A stretch of 64,000 bases of DNA from Pseudomonadota bacterium (GCA_022566735.1 JADFIG010000004.1:1-64000); one strand, 5' to 3'. Positions 52,617 through 62,247 are shown, counted from the stretch's first letter. A program made the numbers and translations. Notes: a model not told the origin generated them from the letters alone.

Positions 52617-52622
52617 GGTGGG

Positions 52623-53891
52623 TCAGCCGAGTTCGGGGTGCTGTGCGGCGTGCTTGCCGGTGTGTGTGGCAAAGGACGCGTTCGGGGCGCTGTCCTCGGT
52701 GTCTTGCAGGGCGCGGGTGGGCGATGCGGTGTCCGGGTCTTGCGGTGTGCGGGGGCGCTGGCCCTGGCCGTCAGCGTTGCCCTGGCCGGACTGGCCGGTC
52801 TGGCGCTGGCCGCTGTCGCTGACCTGCACGCTGACACTCAGCGTCTGGCGCTGGCCCAGGTCCTGGCGCAGGTTGTCGCTGACGGCGTGGAGTTGCTGCA
52901 CCACCTCGCGGTGCGTGGCGCTGAGCTGGACCTGCAGGCCGTTGGCGTCCTGGCGGATGAGGATGTCGATGCGGCCCATCTGCGGCGGCTCCAGGCGGAT
53001 GACGGCCTGGTCCATGCCGCGCTGCAGCTGCCACTGGACGTGCTCGCCCAGGGCGTTGAGCATGGGTTCGCGCCATTGCGTGGGCTGTTGCGGTGCCAGG
53101 GCCACCGTGCCGCTCGGGGCGGCGGGCAGGCGGCCCAGGGCGAGCTGCCAGTCTGCGGGGGGGCGGGGTGCGGCGGTGTCGCTCAGGCCGCTGTCCGCAG
53201 CGGGCTGGCCGCCCTTGCCCGCGGACGAGGCCCAGGTCGACGCGGCGGTGGGTGTGGCGCTGGATGTGGCACTCGATGTGGCGGTAGAGGCCGGGCCAGC
53301 AGCGGCCTCGGCGGCGGCCAGGCGGGTGTCGCGGCCTGCGCCCGACAGCGGCTGGGCCGTGGCGGGCAGGGAAGCGTCGGCACGCGCCGTGGTGGTGTCG
53401 ATGGTGGTGGCCATGGTGGTGAGCGACGCGGCCGAGGCGGTGGACGCCATGGGCACCGCGCCCTCGCCGCCCAGGGTGTCGCCAACCTGGGGCGCAGCCT
53501 CGGCCTGCGCCTTGCCTGTCACGGTGGCTGCGGCCAGTCCCCCCCAGGGCAGGCCCAGGCTGAGCGGGGCGCTCTGGGCGGGCAGGGAGCTCAGCCAGTC
53601 CGCCGCGGCGCTGCCAGCGGTCTGGGCGGCACCGCCTTGGGCGTCCGTGGTCGCGGTGGCCGTGTCGTCCTGGGGCGAGGACGCGCTGTCGCCTTGGGTG
53701 TCGGCGGTCGACGCGGCGCTGTCATCCACAGGCCCTTGCGCGCTCGCAACGGCATCGTCGCCGGGCTGCGAGGCCGGGGCGGCGCGCAGGGCGTCACCGA
53801 AGCGCTGTTCGTTGGCGGCAGGGCTCTTGCGGGGGGTGGCGGCGGGCGCGGGGCTGTGGGGGCTGCTCAGGCCGGGCAAGGTCAGGTTCAT
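52623..53891 (-). CDS. Flagellar hook-length control protein FliK (LafE)
   Basis: A 422-residue protein. The first 300 residues are Ala/Thr/Ser/Pro/Gln-rich and probably extended, as expected of the molecular ruler; the C-terminal part (ALGEHVQWQLQRGMDQAVIR, then LEPPQMGRIDI) is the Flg_hook domain that switches export specificity at FlhB. Start 53891 has GGGAG upstream. It lies 13 bases after the FliT-like gene. Confidence 0.86.
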   Translation of the reverse strand: MNLTLPGLSSPHSPAPAATPRKSPAANEQRFGDALRAAPASQPGDDAVASAQGPVDDSAASTADTQGDSASSPQDDTATATTDAQGGAAQTAGSAAADWLSSLPAQSAPLSLGLPWGGLAAATVTGKAQAEAAPQVGDTLGGEGAVPMASTASAASLTTMATTIDTTTARADASLPATAQPLSGAGRDTRLAAAEAAAGPASTATSSATSSATPTAASTWASSAGKGGQPAADSGLSDTAAPRPPADWQLALGRLPAAPSGTVALAPQQPTQWREPMLNALGEHVQWQLQRGMDQAVIRLEPPQMGRIDILIRQDANGLQVQLSATHREVVQQLHAVSDNLRQDLGQRQTLSVSVQVSDSGQRQTGQSGQGNADGQGQRPRTPQDPDTASPTRALQDTEDSAPNASFATHTGKHAAQHPELG

Positions 53892-53904
53892 GCGGGGCTC
53901 CCCT

Positions 53905-54258
53905 TCATTCGCTGTGTTGTGCGTAGGCCATCCAGCCATCGCGGCAGCGCTGCATCTCGCTCAGGCGCTGGGACAGGCGCTCGGCGGCATCGGCGCAACG
54001 GGTGAAGGCGTCGTGGTGGACGCGCTGCAGCAGGCCCATGGCCTGGCGCATCTCTTCGCTCCAGCCGTCGGCGCGCTCCAGGTGCGGCAGCAGGTTGGAG
54101 AGCTCGCGGTCGATGTGACGCAGGGCCTCCCAGTGCCCGGCGCGGGCGGCGGAGGACAGGCGCCGCGCGATGTCACGCAACTGCGTGGCGCGGTCGATGG
54201 GCCGGTCGGCGGAGCGGGGCAGGGCGCTGGGCATGGGCATGGGCATGGGCTCATCCAT
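53905..54258 (-). CDS. FliT-like flagellar chaperone (LafD position)
   Basis: A 117-residue helical protein. It starts inside the end of fliS (8-base overlap; ATG 54258). Its helical pattern with Arg/Glu/Leu and its place between fliS and fliK match FliT, or LafD in lateral clusters, the export chaperone of FliD. Sequence motifs of FliT are weak, so the assignment rests on size and position. The N-terminus MDEPMPMPMP is unusual. Confidence 0.6.
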   Translation of the reverse strand: MDEPMPMPMPSALPRSADRPIDRATQLRDIARRLSSAARAGHWEALRHIDRELSNLLPHLERADGWSEEMRQAMGLLQRVHHDAFTRCADAAERLSQRLSEMQRCRDGWMAYAQHSE

Positions 54259-54637
54259 GGCGGGCTTGCACGCCCTGCCAGCCACCACGCAGGGTGGTGA
54301 TCAGCTCGGTGACCTCGTCGACCAGGCCCACTTCGAGGCGGATGCCGGCCTGGGTCAGGCGGTCGGCGCAGTGTTCGTAGAGGCGGCCCAGGTTCTGGAC
54401 GACCTCGCTGTCGCTGTCGGTGTCCAGGGCGCTGGACAGGCCCCAGAGGATCTGCACGCATTTGTCCAGGCTGCGCGCCTTGAGTTCGTGGCGCTTGCCG
54501 TCGATGTGGGCGCGGGCCCGGGCCAGCTCCTCCAGGAGGCCGTCCATCAGCACGATGACGAGCTGGACCGGCGACGCCTGGACGGTCTGGGCGCTCAGGT
54601 TGACGGCTTGGTAGCTGCGGTAGGCGTCGTGATCCAA
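54251..54637 (-). CDS. Flagellin export chaperone FliS (LafC)
   Basis: A 128-residue chaperone with the FliS signature (YRSYQAVNLSAQTVQASPVQ, then LVIVLMDGLLEELARAR). It caps flagellin before export, which implies that a flagellin gene exists elsewhere. It lies 39 bases after fliD. Confidence 0.92.
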   Translation of the reverse strand: MDHDAYRSYQAVNLSAQTVQASPVQLVIVLMDGLLEELARARAHIDGKRHELKARSLDKCVQILWGLSSALDTDSDSEVVQNLGRLYEHCADRLTQAGIRLEVGLVDEVTELITTLRGGWQGVQARHG

Positions 54638-54676
54638 GATGGTGACCTCGTGGGGGGCGTGGCGTTGGGCGTGGCG

Positions 54677-56038
54677 TCAGGCCGAGAAGGCGTTGTTGAG
54701 CAGGCCGGTGGTCTGGCTCATCTGGCTTTGCAGGGTCTGCAGGCGGGTGAACTGGGTCAGGTAGCGCTCGTAGTAGGCGCTGTACTGGCTGTCGAGCTTG
54801 GTCTGGCGGTCGGCCAGGGACTTCTGCACCTTCTGGACACCGTCCTGGCGGTGCTTGATCTGTCCGGTGGCGCTGTTGAGCCAGACGTCGAGGTACTGGT
54901 CCATGCCGCCCAGCAGGCCGCTGCCGGTGGTGATGCCGGTCTTGCCGAAGACCTGGTCGAGGCCGGTGGGATGGGCTGCCAGTGCCGCGTTGAGCTTGGT
55001 GTTGTTCACCGACAGCTGGCCGTAGCGGTCGGCGCTGATGCCGAAGTTCATCAGGCTCAGGCCGCCGAAGTCCTGGCGCAGCAGGCTGTGCAGGTGGTTG
55101 CGCAGGGCTCGCACGCTGCTGTCGGAAGCGAAGGCGCCTGCCGGGCTGCCGGCATCGGAGCCACCGGCCAGGGTCAGCTCGTCCAGGGTCTTTTCCAGGG
55201 CGTTGTAGGCGTCGATGAAGCCCTTGACGTTGGCGGCGGTGGCGCTGTCGTCGCGGGCCACGCTCAGGCTCAGCGGCGCAGCGCCGGGGGCCATGGCCTG
55301 GGTCAGCGTGACGCTCACGCCGGGGATGGCCGTCAGGGTGTTGCTGGCCTGCTGCAGCTTGATGCCCGTGCCCTGGCTGCCCAGCCAGGCGATGGCGTCC
55401 TGGGCGGCGGTGAGCACTTTCGGGGTGCTCAAGGCGGTCTGCAGCGCACCGGCGGGCAGGCCCGAGGCGTCCAGCGTGATGGCGCCCGTCGCACCGCTCT
55501 GGCCCGAGGTCAGCACCAGCTGCGTGCTGCCGCTGACCGTGACGATCATGGCCGTGACCTTGCCGCCGTTGCCCGAGGCCTGGTTGATGGAGCGGGCGAT
55601 CTCGGCCTGCGAGAGGGTGCCGTCGCCATCGGTGTCGGCGGCGCTGAGGTTGACGTTGAAGCTGGAGCCGTCGGCCAGGTTGATGCTGATGGGCCCGCCG
55701 GTCGACACGGGCACGGCCGGCAGGTCCTGGTAGGCGATCTGGTGGGTCGTGGCCAGTTGCTCCACGAAGAGCTGGTAGCTGCCGGCCTGTGCGGTGCTGG
55801 ACGCGGTGGCGGTGGCAAAGCCGCTGGTGTTGAAGCTGGCGGCCAGCTGCTGCACGCTGCCCTTGCCCGACATGGCGGCCAGGGCGGTGTCGAAGCTGCG
55901 CAGGGCCGACTGCAGCTTGCCCAGGGCCGTGCTGGCGGTCTGGGCGGCCTTGGTCTGGGTGGTCAGCAGCGCCTGCGTGTTCTGCGTGTAGGCGGTGGCC
56001 AGCTGGGTGGCCATGGAAGTGGGGTTGATGTCAGCCAT
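54677..56038 (-). CDS. Flagellar filament cap protein FliD (LafB)
   Basis: A 453-residue HAP2. The N-terminal coiled region, two beta domains with a HiFliD-type middle, and the C-terminal coiled end (YERYLTQFTRLQTLQSQM, then TTGLLNNAFSA) are typical. It forms the cap under which flagellin folds. A 105-base gap without a gene separates it from fliJ, so a promoter may be present there: the cap-to-motor block fliDSTKL-fliA-motAB begins here. Confidence 0.92.
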   Translation of the reverse strand: MADINPTSMATQLATAYTQNTQALLTTQTKAAQTASTALGKLQSALRSFDTALAAMSGKGSVQQLAASFNTSGFATATASSTAQAGSYQLFVEQLATTHQIAYQDLPAVPVSTGGPISINLADGSSFNVNLSAADTDGDGTLSQAEIARSINQASGNGGKVTAMIVTVSGSTQLVLTSGQSGATGAITLDASGLPAGALQTALSTPKVLTAAQDAIAWLGSQGTGIKLQQASNTLTAIPGVSVTLTQAMAPGAAPLSLSVARDDSATAANVKGFIDAYNALEKTLDELTLAGGSDAGSPAGAFASDSSVRALRNHLHSLLRQDFGGLSLMNFGISADRYGQLSVNNTKLNAALAAHPTGLDQVFGKTGITTGSGLLGGMDQYLDVWLNSATGQIKHRQDGVQKVQKSLADRQTKLDSQYSAYYERYLTQFTRLQTLQSQMSQTTGLLNNAFSA

Positions 56039-56143
56039 GCCGAGCTCCTTCAGGATGCGGTTGCGCGAATGCGACCTCGTCAGAGGTGTCCTGAGGTAGG
56101 GCGACGGTGGCGGCGCCGTTCTTAAATGCGGGGCGTGAATTTG

Positions 56144-56578
56144 TCATGCCTGCCCCCTGCGCCAGACCTGTGCGGCCAGGTCGTCCTGGCGTTTCTGGTC
56201 GCGGCTGGCCTCGGCGCGCTGCAAGGCGCTGTGCTGGCGCTGCAGCACCTGGCTGAGCACTTCGTGGCGGCGTGCGGCGTCGTGCAGGGCCTGGCGCGAG
56301 GCGGCCATGTCGGCGTCGTGCACGGCGAGCTGCTGGCGGTGCTGGTCGGCCACCGCCAGCAGGCTCAGGCGGTAGGCGCCGTTGTTCATGGCCTGCAGCG
56401 GCGACAGCACGGGCAGGGCGGCGGTGCTGGCGCACAGCTGGTCCATGCGCTCCAGGTTGCGCTGGTAACGCTCGCGCAGGGCCTGCTGGCTGGCCACGTC
56501 GGCGCTGAGGCGGTCGACCTCGCGCTCGCGCAGGTCGACCAGGGTGCTCAGCTGCTGGACCTTGGCGGCGGGGCTCAT
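56144..56578 (-). CDS. Flagellar export protein FliJ
   Basis: A 144-residue, all-helical coiled-coil protein, rich in Gln, Arg, Leu and Ala, that links the export ATPase to the gate. Start ATG 56578 overlaps the fliI stop (ATGA). Motif conservation in FliJ is always low; the assignment is supported by its place after fliI. Confidence 0.8.
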   Translation of the reverse strand: MSPAAKVQQLSTLVDLREREVDRLSADVASQQALRERYQRNLERMDQLCASTAALPVLSPLQAMNNGAYRLSLLAVADQHRQQLAVHDADMAASRQALHDAARRHEVLSQVLQRQHSALQRAEASRDQKRQDDLAAQVWRRGQA

Positions 56579-57885
56579 GCGCACAGCTCCTCAAGGCGGG
56601 TGACGGCGTCGCCCAGCGGGGCGGCTTCCTGCGTGCCCTGGTGCAGGAAGGCTTCGATGCGCGGGTAGGCCGCCACGGCGCGGTCGGTCTGCGGGTCGGC
56701 GCCGGGCACGTAGGCGCCCAGCGGGATCAGGTCGCGCACCTGGGCGTGGCGGGCCATCAGCTGCTTGACCTCGCGGGCGGCGCGCTGGTGCGCGGGGCTG
56801 GCGATCAGCGCCATGCAGCGGCTGATGGAGGCATTGACGTCGATGGCCGGGTAATGGCCGCGCTCGGCCAGCTCGCGCGTGAGCACGATGTGGCCGTCGA
56901 GGATGGCGCGGGCGGTGTCCACCACCGGATCCTGCTGGTCGTCGCCTTCGGCCAGCACGGTGTAGATGGCGCTCATGCTGCCCTGGGGGTTCTCGCCATT
57001 GCCGGCGCTTTCGACCAACTGGGGCAGCACGCTGAAGACCGAGGGCGGGTAGCCCTTGGTGGCGGGCGGCTCGCCCAGGGCCAGCGCCACTTCGCGCTTG
57101 GCCATGGCGTAGCGGGTCAGCGAATCGACCAGCAGCAGCACGTCCTGGCCCTGGTCGCGGAAATGCGCGGCGATGGCGTGGCACAGCTCGGTGGCCATCA
57201 TGCGCATCAGCGGCGATTCGTCGGCCGGGGCCACCACCACGATGGCGCGGCGCAGGCCGGCCTCGCCCAGAGAGAGGTCGATGAACTCGCGCACCTCGCG
57301 GCTGCGTTCGCCGATCAGCCCGACCACCACGACATCGGCCACGGTCTGGCGGGTGATCAGGCCCAGCAGCACGCTCTTGCCCACGCCGCTGCCGGCCATC
57401 AGACCGACGCGCTGGCCCTTGCCCAGTGTCAGCATGCCGTTGATGGCGCGCACGCCCACGTCCAGGGCTTCGCGCACGGGGGTCTTTTTCAGCGGGTTCA
57501 CGCGCGGCGGGTGCGGGTCCAGCGGGTGCTCGCCGCCCAGGCGGCCCAGGCCGTCCAGCGGCTCGCCCAGGCCATTGACGATGCGGCCCAGCCACGACGG
57601 CCCGATGTGCAGCTGGCCCTTGTCGGGCGCGGGCAGCACGCGGGCGCCGGTGCTCAGGCCCAGCGGCTGCTTGAAGGGCATCAGGTAAGAGACTTTGTCG
57701 CGGAAACCCACGGCCTGCGCTTCCAGCCACTCGCCCTGGGCCGTCTCGATGTGGCAGCGCTGGCCGGTGCGCAGCGCGCAGCCGGTGCTCTCCAGCAGCA
57801 AGCCGGTGGCCCCGACCAGGCGGCCGGTGGGCGTGGCGATGGGCACCTCGCCCAACTCCAGGGTGCGCAGGGCGTGGGCGATCAT
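56575..57885 (-). CDS. Flagellar export ATPase FliI
   Basis: A 436-residue ATPase of the F1-beta/T3SS type. Walker A (GLMAGSGVGKSVLLG, near residue 165), Walker B (DVLLLVDSLTRYAM) and the segment GYPPSVFSVLPQL are present. It powers unfolding of export substrates together with FliH and FliJ. Start ATG 57885 overlaps the fliH stop (ATGA). Confidence 0.95.
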   Translation of the reverse strand: MIAHALRTLELGEVPIATPTGRLVGATGLLLESTGCALRTGQRCHIETAQGEWLEAQAVGFRDKVSYLMPFKQPLGLSTGARVLPAPDKGQLHIGPSWLGRIVNGLGEPLDGLGRLGGEHPLDPHPPRVNPLKKTPVREALDVGVRAINGMLTLGKGQRVGLMAGSGVGKSVLLGLITRQTVADVVVVGLIGERSREVREFIDLSLGEAGLRRAIVVVAPADESPLMRMMATELCHAIAAHFRDQGQDVLLLVDSLTRYAMAKREVALALGEPPATKGYPPSVFSVLPQLVESAGNGENPQGSMSAIYTVLAEGDDQQDPVVDTARAILDGHIVLTRELAERGHYPAIDVNASISRCMALIASPAHQRAAREVKQLMARHAQVRDLIPLGAYVPGADPQTDRAVAAYPRIEAFLHQGTQEAAPLGDAVTRLEELCA

Positions 57886-58625
57886 GGCGTGAGCGCCTCC
57901 GCTTGCGCCGTGTCCATGTCCATGTCAGGCTGCTCCAGCAGCTGGTGGTGCACCTGCTCCATCACGGCGTGCAGGCGCTGCTGGCAGCCGGCGTCGGCCT
58001 CGCGGTCGCCGACCTTGACGCGGCATTCGCCCAGCTGCAGGCCCGGGTCGGCCAGCAGGGTCCAGCCGGCGGTGCGCTCGGGCGCCAGCTCCAGGATGCG
58101 CTGGCGCTCCTCGGGGTGCATGAAGATCTCGATGCCATCGGCCGAGGGCGGCATGACCGACAAGGCCTCGTCGACCAGGGCCAGCAGCTGGGTGGGCTGC
58201 AAGGTCAGCTCGCAGCGCACCACCTGGCGGGCCACCTTGGCCACCAGGTCCACCACCTCCTTGCGCAGCGCGGCCTGGTAGTCGGCCTGCAGGCGCTGCA
58301 GGTCGGCCAGGGCGGCTTCCAGCGGGCGCGCCAGGCCCTCGAACTTTGCCAGGGCTTCCTGGTGGCCGGCGCTGCGGCCTTGCTGCTGGCCTTCCTGGTA
58401 GCCGGCGCTCAGGCCGTCGCGGTGGCCGCGTTCGCGTCCGGCGTCCCAGCCTTCCTCGTAGCCCTTGTCCAGGCCTTGCTGGAAGCCTTCGGCCATGGAG
58501 GACTGCAGCTGCGCGTGCTCGCTGGGCATGCGGCCGCCCGCGGGCACCAGGGCCTGCCCATGCCCGGACAGCTGCGTGAACTGGCTCAGCGGCGGGAAGC
58601 GGTGCGGGCGCAGCGGCTTGCTCAT
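57882..58625 (-). CDS. Flagellar export regulator FliH
   Basis: A 247-residue stator-like partner of FliI. A run of glycine-spaced helical repeats of the GxxxG type (about residues 47-90: GFQQG, GYEEG, GRERG, GYQEG, GRSAG) is the hallmark of FliH. The C-terminal part binds FliI. Start ATG at 58625 overlaps the fliG stop (ATGA). The longer frame upstream is a fliG shadow. Confidence 0.9.
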   Translation of the reverse strand: MSKPLRPHRFPPLSQFTQLSGHGQALVPAGGRMPSEHAQLQSSMAEGFQQGLDKGYEEGWDAGRERGHRDGLSAGYQEGQQQGRSAGHQEALAKFEGLARPLEAALADLQRLQADYQAALRKEVVDLVAKVARQVVRCELTLQPTQLLALVDEALSVMPPSADGIEIFMHPEERQRILELAPERTAGWTLLADPGLQLGECRVKVGDREADAGCQQRLHAVMEQVHHQLLEQPDMDMDTAQAEALTP

Positions 58626-59674
58626 TCCAGCACCTCTTCGGCAAACAGCTGGACGTCGATCTCGCCGGCGGCATGCAGGGCGCGCACCTGGGCCATGATC
58701 TCCTGGCGCACCTGCTCGACGCGGCTCGTGGGCACGGGGCCGGTGCGGCGCATCATGTCCTCGAAGCTCTGGGCCTGGCGGCGCGGCATCGACTGCAGGA
58801 TGGCGTCGCGGATGAGGGGCTCGGCGCCCTTGAGCGCGATGGCCCACTGCTCCGGCGCGATGGCCTCGATGATGCGCACCAGCGTGTCCTCGGTCTGGCG
58901 CGAGAGGATGAAGAAGTCGTACATGCTGACTTCCAGCTCCGAGACCACGGCCGGGTCGTGCGCGCGCAGCAACTCGACCATCTGCTGCTTGTTGCCAGGC
59001 AGGCGGTTGAGGATCTCGGCGGCCTGCTTGAGGCCCTCGACGCTGGCGCTCTGCATGGACAGCGAATCCAGGCAGCGGGTCACGACCTCGTCGAGCTCGG
59101 CCAGCAGGTCCTGGTCGATTTCCTTGAGGCGGGCCACGTTGAGCAGCAGCAGGTCGCGGCCCGCGGGCGGCAGCGCATCGATCACCTGGCTGGCCATGGC
59201 CGGTGGCAGGAAGGCGATGAAGACGGCCTGCATGCGCACGTGCTCGTGGGCGATGCGCTCGGCCAGCCACTTGGGCGAGGCCCACTGCAGGCGGGCCATC
59301 TTGGGGCGGATGGCGTCGCCGTAGATGCTGTTGAGCACGCTGTTGGCGATCTCCGAGCCCAGCGCCAGGTCCAGCGAGCGCTTGAGGAAGGAGCGCGAGG
59401 CGCCGTGCACGCCGCTTTGCTCGCGGTAGTCGTCGAAGAAGTGCTGCAGCGCGTGCTTGACGGCCTCGACCTTGATGCCGCTGAGGCGCGACATCACCTG
59501 CGTGATCTCCAGCAGCTCTTCGCGCGACAGGCAGCGCAGCACCGCGGCGGCGGGCTCCTCGCCCATGCTCAGCAGCACGATGGCGGCCTGCTCGATCGGG
59601 GTCGGGGCGGTCGCGGGCGTCAGGGTGTCCATGCCCAGGACGCCCACTTCAGCCAGGTTATTGCGGTCGGCCAT
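58622..59674 (-). CDS. Flagellar motor switch protein FliG
   Basis: A 350-residue rotor protein. The N-terminal part binds FliF (IEQAAIVLLSMGEEPAAAVL), the middle contacts FliM, and the C-terminal domain carries the charged torque helix (EPLIRDAILQSMPRRQAQSF). Start ATG 59674 (MADRNN) lies inside the end of fliF (17-base overlap); the frame opens further at 59707 without support. Confidence 0.93.
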   Translation of the reverse strand: MADRNNLAEVGVLGMDTLTPATAPTPIEQAAIVLLSMGEEPAAAVLRCLSREELLEITQVMSRLSGIKVEAVKHALQHFFDDYREQSGVHGASRSFLKRSLDLALGSEIANSVLNSIYGDAIRPKMARLQWASPKWLAERIAHEHVRMQAVFIAFLPPAMASQVIDALPPAGRDLLLLNVARLKEIDQDLLAELDEVVTRCLDSLSMQSASVEGLKQAAEILNRLPGNKQQMVELLRAHDPAVVSELEVSMYDFFILSRQTEDTLVRIIEAIAPEQWAIALKGAEPLIRDAILQSMPRRQAQSFEDMMRRTGPVPTSRVEQVRQEIMAQVRALHAAGEIDVQLFAEEVLE

Positions 59675-61418
59675 GCTTTTGCACCCACTGTTTGACGACT
59701 TCGGCAACGCGCTCCGGCTCCTTGCCGGCCAGCACCTTGAGGTGGTCGACCATCACGTCCACGGGCGAGCCCGGCGGCGGCAGGTCGTAGTTCTCCATCA
59801 GCGGCACCACGGCGGTGTCGGCGGCGGTGCCCACGGGCTGCGGCAGGGCAGGGCGGCCGCCGTCGGCGTGGCCCAGGGCCTGCGCGGCCTCGGTGGCCGG
59901 CTCGCTGCGTTCGTGGGCCGCGTTCGGCACCGGGGTCAGCTCGCTCAGGCCGGGCCCCTTGCCTGCCAGCGCCACGGCGCCTTCGTTGCGGGCACCGCGA
60001 CCCAGGCCGGCTTGCACGGCGGTGCGCAGCAGCTGCAGCAGCGGCCGCACGATGAACAGGAAGCCCAGCAGCGCGCCCAGGCCCCACACGCCGCGGGTGC
60101 CCAGGTCGATGACGGTGTCGCGCTCCTGCCACCAGGGCTGCACGGGTGGGCGCACCGGGAAGGCCAAGGCCGAGACCACCAGCTTGTCGCCGCGCTGCTC
60201 GTCGATGCCCAGGCCGTTGCGCAGGATCTGGTCGATCTGCGCGATCTCCGCCTTGCTCCAGGCCGCAGCACGGCCGGTGTTGTTGAGCACCACGGCCACG
60301 TTGCGCTTGCTGAGGCGGCCGCGGCTGCGCTTGATCTGGGTGATGTGGCGGTCGTAGGCGTACTGGCGGGTGGTGGCGTTCTTGTGGGCGCTGTTGGCCG
60401 GGCCGTTGGCACCGGCCACCGCGGACGCAGCGGCCACGGCCACCGGGCGGTTGCTCAGCGAACCCGGCACGCCCAGGGCCACGGCATCGCCGCGGTCCTG
60501 CTCTTCGCGCGTGGCCTCGGTGGTGACCTTGGGCGTTTCGCCGTACTGCTCGCGCGTTTCTTCGACGCGGTCGTTGTCGACTTCGGCCGTCACCGTGGCC
60601 TTGAAGTTGTCGGCCCCCAGCACCGGCGCCAGCAACTCGCTCACATTGCGCAGCGTGTCGTCCTGGTAGCGCCGCGCGGCCTCGTTGCCCTGGCCGCCGG
60701 CGGCATCGAAGCCTTCGCTCAGGTCCACGCGGGCCGACAGCAGGTTGCCGGCCTGGTCGACCAGCGACACGCGCTTGGGGTCGAGGCTGGCGACGCTGCC
60801 GGCCACCAGGTTGACGATGGCGGCGATCTGCTCGTTGCTCAGGTGGCGGCCCGGCTTGAGCGCCAGCACCACCGAGGCCGAGCTCTTCTCGCCATCGCTG
60901 ACGACGAAGGACGAGGACTTGGCGATGGACAGGTGCACGCGGGCCGTGTCCACGGAGTCGACCGTCTGGATGCTCTGCGACAGCTCGCCTTCCAGGCCGC
61001 GGCGGAAGCGCACGTCCTGCACGAACTGGCTCACGCCCAGCGGGTCGTTGCGGTCCATCAGCTCCAGGCCGGCGGGCAGCTTGGCGGTCACGCCCTTGGC
61101 GGCCAGCAGCATGCGCACCTTGCCCAGCTCGGCGTCGGGCACCAGCACCTGGCCGCTGTCGGGGTGCACGCGGTAGGGCACCTTCTCGGCGTCCAGCACG
61201 GCCATCATGTCGGCGGCGGCGACCTTCTCCCGCGCGCCGAAGACGGGCTTGTACTCGGCCTGGTCGCGCCAGACCACCATCATCACGGCGGCGCTGATGC
61301 CCAGGGCGACCAGCCCCAGCGGAACAAGGCTGCGCAGGAAGGCCGGGGGCAGGCCGGGCATGCCGCCCGCTTCCCCTCGCCAGCGCTGCAGCCCGGACTT
61401 GATGACGGATGTGACCAC
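59658..61418 (-). CDS. Flagellar MS-ring protein FliF
   Basis: A 586-residue membrane protein that forms the MS ring. The first membrane helix is at about 25-50 (LVPLGLVALGISAAVMMVVW), followed by YscJ-like domains (ADMMAVLDAEKVPYRV; VARVHLSIAKSS region), and the second helix at about 440-465 (GLGALLGFLFIVRPLLQLL). The C-terminus that binds FliG is present. It lies 23 bases after fliE. Confidence 0.94.
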   Translation of the reverse strand: MVTSVIKSGLQRWRGEAGGMPGLPPAFLRSLVPLGLVALGISAAVMMVVWRDQAEYKPVFGAREKVAAADMMAVLDAEKVPYRVHPDSGQVLVPDAELGKVRMLLAAKGVTAKLPAGLELMDRNDPLGVSQFVQDVRFRRGLEGELSQSIQTVDSVDTARVHLSIAKSSSFVVSDGEKSSASVVLALKPGRHLSNEQIAAIVNLVAGSVASLDPKRVSLVDQAGNLLSARVDLSEGFDAAGGQGNEAARRYQDDTLRNVSELLAPVLGADNFKATVTAEVDNDRVEETREQYGETPKVTTEATREEQDRGDAVALGVPGSLSNRPVAVAAASAVAGANGPANSAHKNATTRQYAYDRHITQIKRSRGRLSKRNVAVVLNNTGRAAAWSKAEIAQIDQILRNGLGIDEQRGDKLVVSALAFPVRPPVQPWWQERDTVIDLGTRGVWGLGALLGFLFIVRPLLQLLRTAVQAGLGRGARNEGAVALAGKGPGLSELTPVPNAAHERSEPATEAAQALGHADGGRPALPQPVGTAADTAVVPLMENYDLPPPGSPVDVMVDHLKVLAGKEPERVAEVVKQWVQKHGRPQ

Positions 61419-61441
61419 CTTGCGTGCCTTCCCTTGCGTGC

Positions 61442-61801
61442 TCAGACGGGCAGCTTCATGAGCTCATCGACGGCGCCCATGACCTTGTTGCGCACCTGCA
61501 TGAGCATGGAGAAGGACAGGCTGGCTTCCTGGCTGGACAGCATCGCGCCGACCAGGTCGTCGCTGCGGCCGCTGTCCACATCGGCCATCTTGCCGGCGGC
61601 GATCTGCTCCTTCTCGTCCACGCTCTGCACGGCGGCGCGCAGGCTGTCGGCGAAGCCGCCGGCACCGCCCTGGCCGCCATGGAGCGCAGCCGCGTCGGCC
61701 ACCGGCGCCCCCATCGGGGACAAGGGTGCGGACAAACCGGCGGGCGCGCTGCCGCGAATTTCCTGCAGGTCGCTCTGAATCTGATGGCGCATGTCGAGCA
61801 T
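61442..61801 (-). CDS. Flagellar hook-basal body protein FliE
   Basis: A 119-residue MS ring-rod junction protein; the C-terminal part (SSQEASLSFSMLMQVRNKVM) is the FliE signature. ATG 61801 with GAGGA six bases upstream is the start; a TTG at 61804 also stays in frame. It is the first gene of the long minus-strand flagellar run, and its leader reaches back to the riboswitch about 530 bases upstream. Confidence 0.9.
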   Translation of the reverse strand: MLDMRHQIQSDLQEIRGSAPAGLSAPLSPMGAPVADAAALHGGQGGAGGFADSLRAAVQSVDEKEQIAAGKMADVDSGRSDDLVGAMLSSQEASLSFSMLMQVRNKVMGAVDELMKLPV

Positions 61802-61973
61802 CAAGGTCCTCGCTGAGCTTCGTTGAGTGTGAAAACTGAAAATCTTGCAATCGATGCGAGTTTCCGCGTGCGCGCCACGGGTATCTGGCGCGCCTTGTTC
61901 ATTTCCTGGTGACCTGATTCATTTGAATTTCATGGCGCGTTTTTCTTGAAATTGAATGGCGCAGCTTTTCCTG

Positions 61974-61992
61974 TCCGGAATTCATTTCCGGA
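61974..61992. promoter_or_regulatory. Perfect inverted repeat upstream of fliE
   Basis: TCCGGAA (61974-61980), spacer TTCAT, TTCCGGA (61986-61992). It lies about 175 bases upstream of the fliE start. Two copies of ATGGCGC (61932 and 61956) precede it. It may be the operator of a regulator of the fliE operon or an RNA hairpin in the leader; the binding protein is unknown. Confidence 0.45.
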
Positions 61993-62247
61993 TGTGCTTT
62001 GAATCAGGTTTTCCAGCGGGCGCCTTGGGTTTTTGTTGCGCGCGCTCAGGGCCGGGTCAAGGGCAGTTTCACGAGGGTGTCATTCAGGGGGCAATACCGG
62101 GCCATGCCGGCGACGTCCGGGCACGCCGCGGGCGACTGGGGCGCGGGGCGTGGCGGTCGAGGGCGCGGTGGATGTCATGGCAGGGCCTTCCAGTTCAGTC
62201 GGATCGAACGCCCCGGACGGGCGCACTGAAAGGCGGGCCGCTCGCGC

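Noticed and set aside
52161-54005. Plus-strand frame opposite fliK and fliL
   Set aside because: Low-complexity Gly/Val/Ala translation; FliK and FliL on the minus strand fit the operon.
61932-61970. Possible sigma-54 promoters at the TGGCGC elements before fliE
   Set aside because: After the GG the required GC at a distance of ten bases is missing on both strands.
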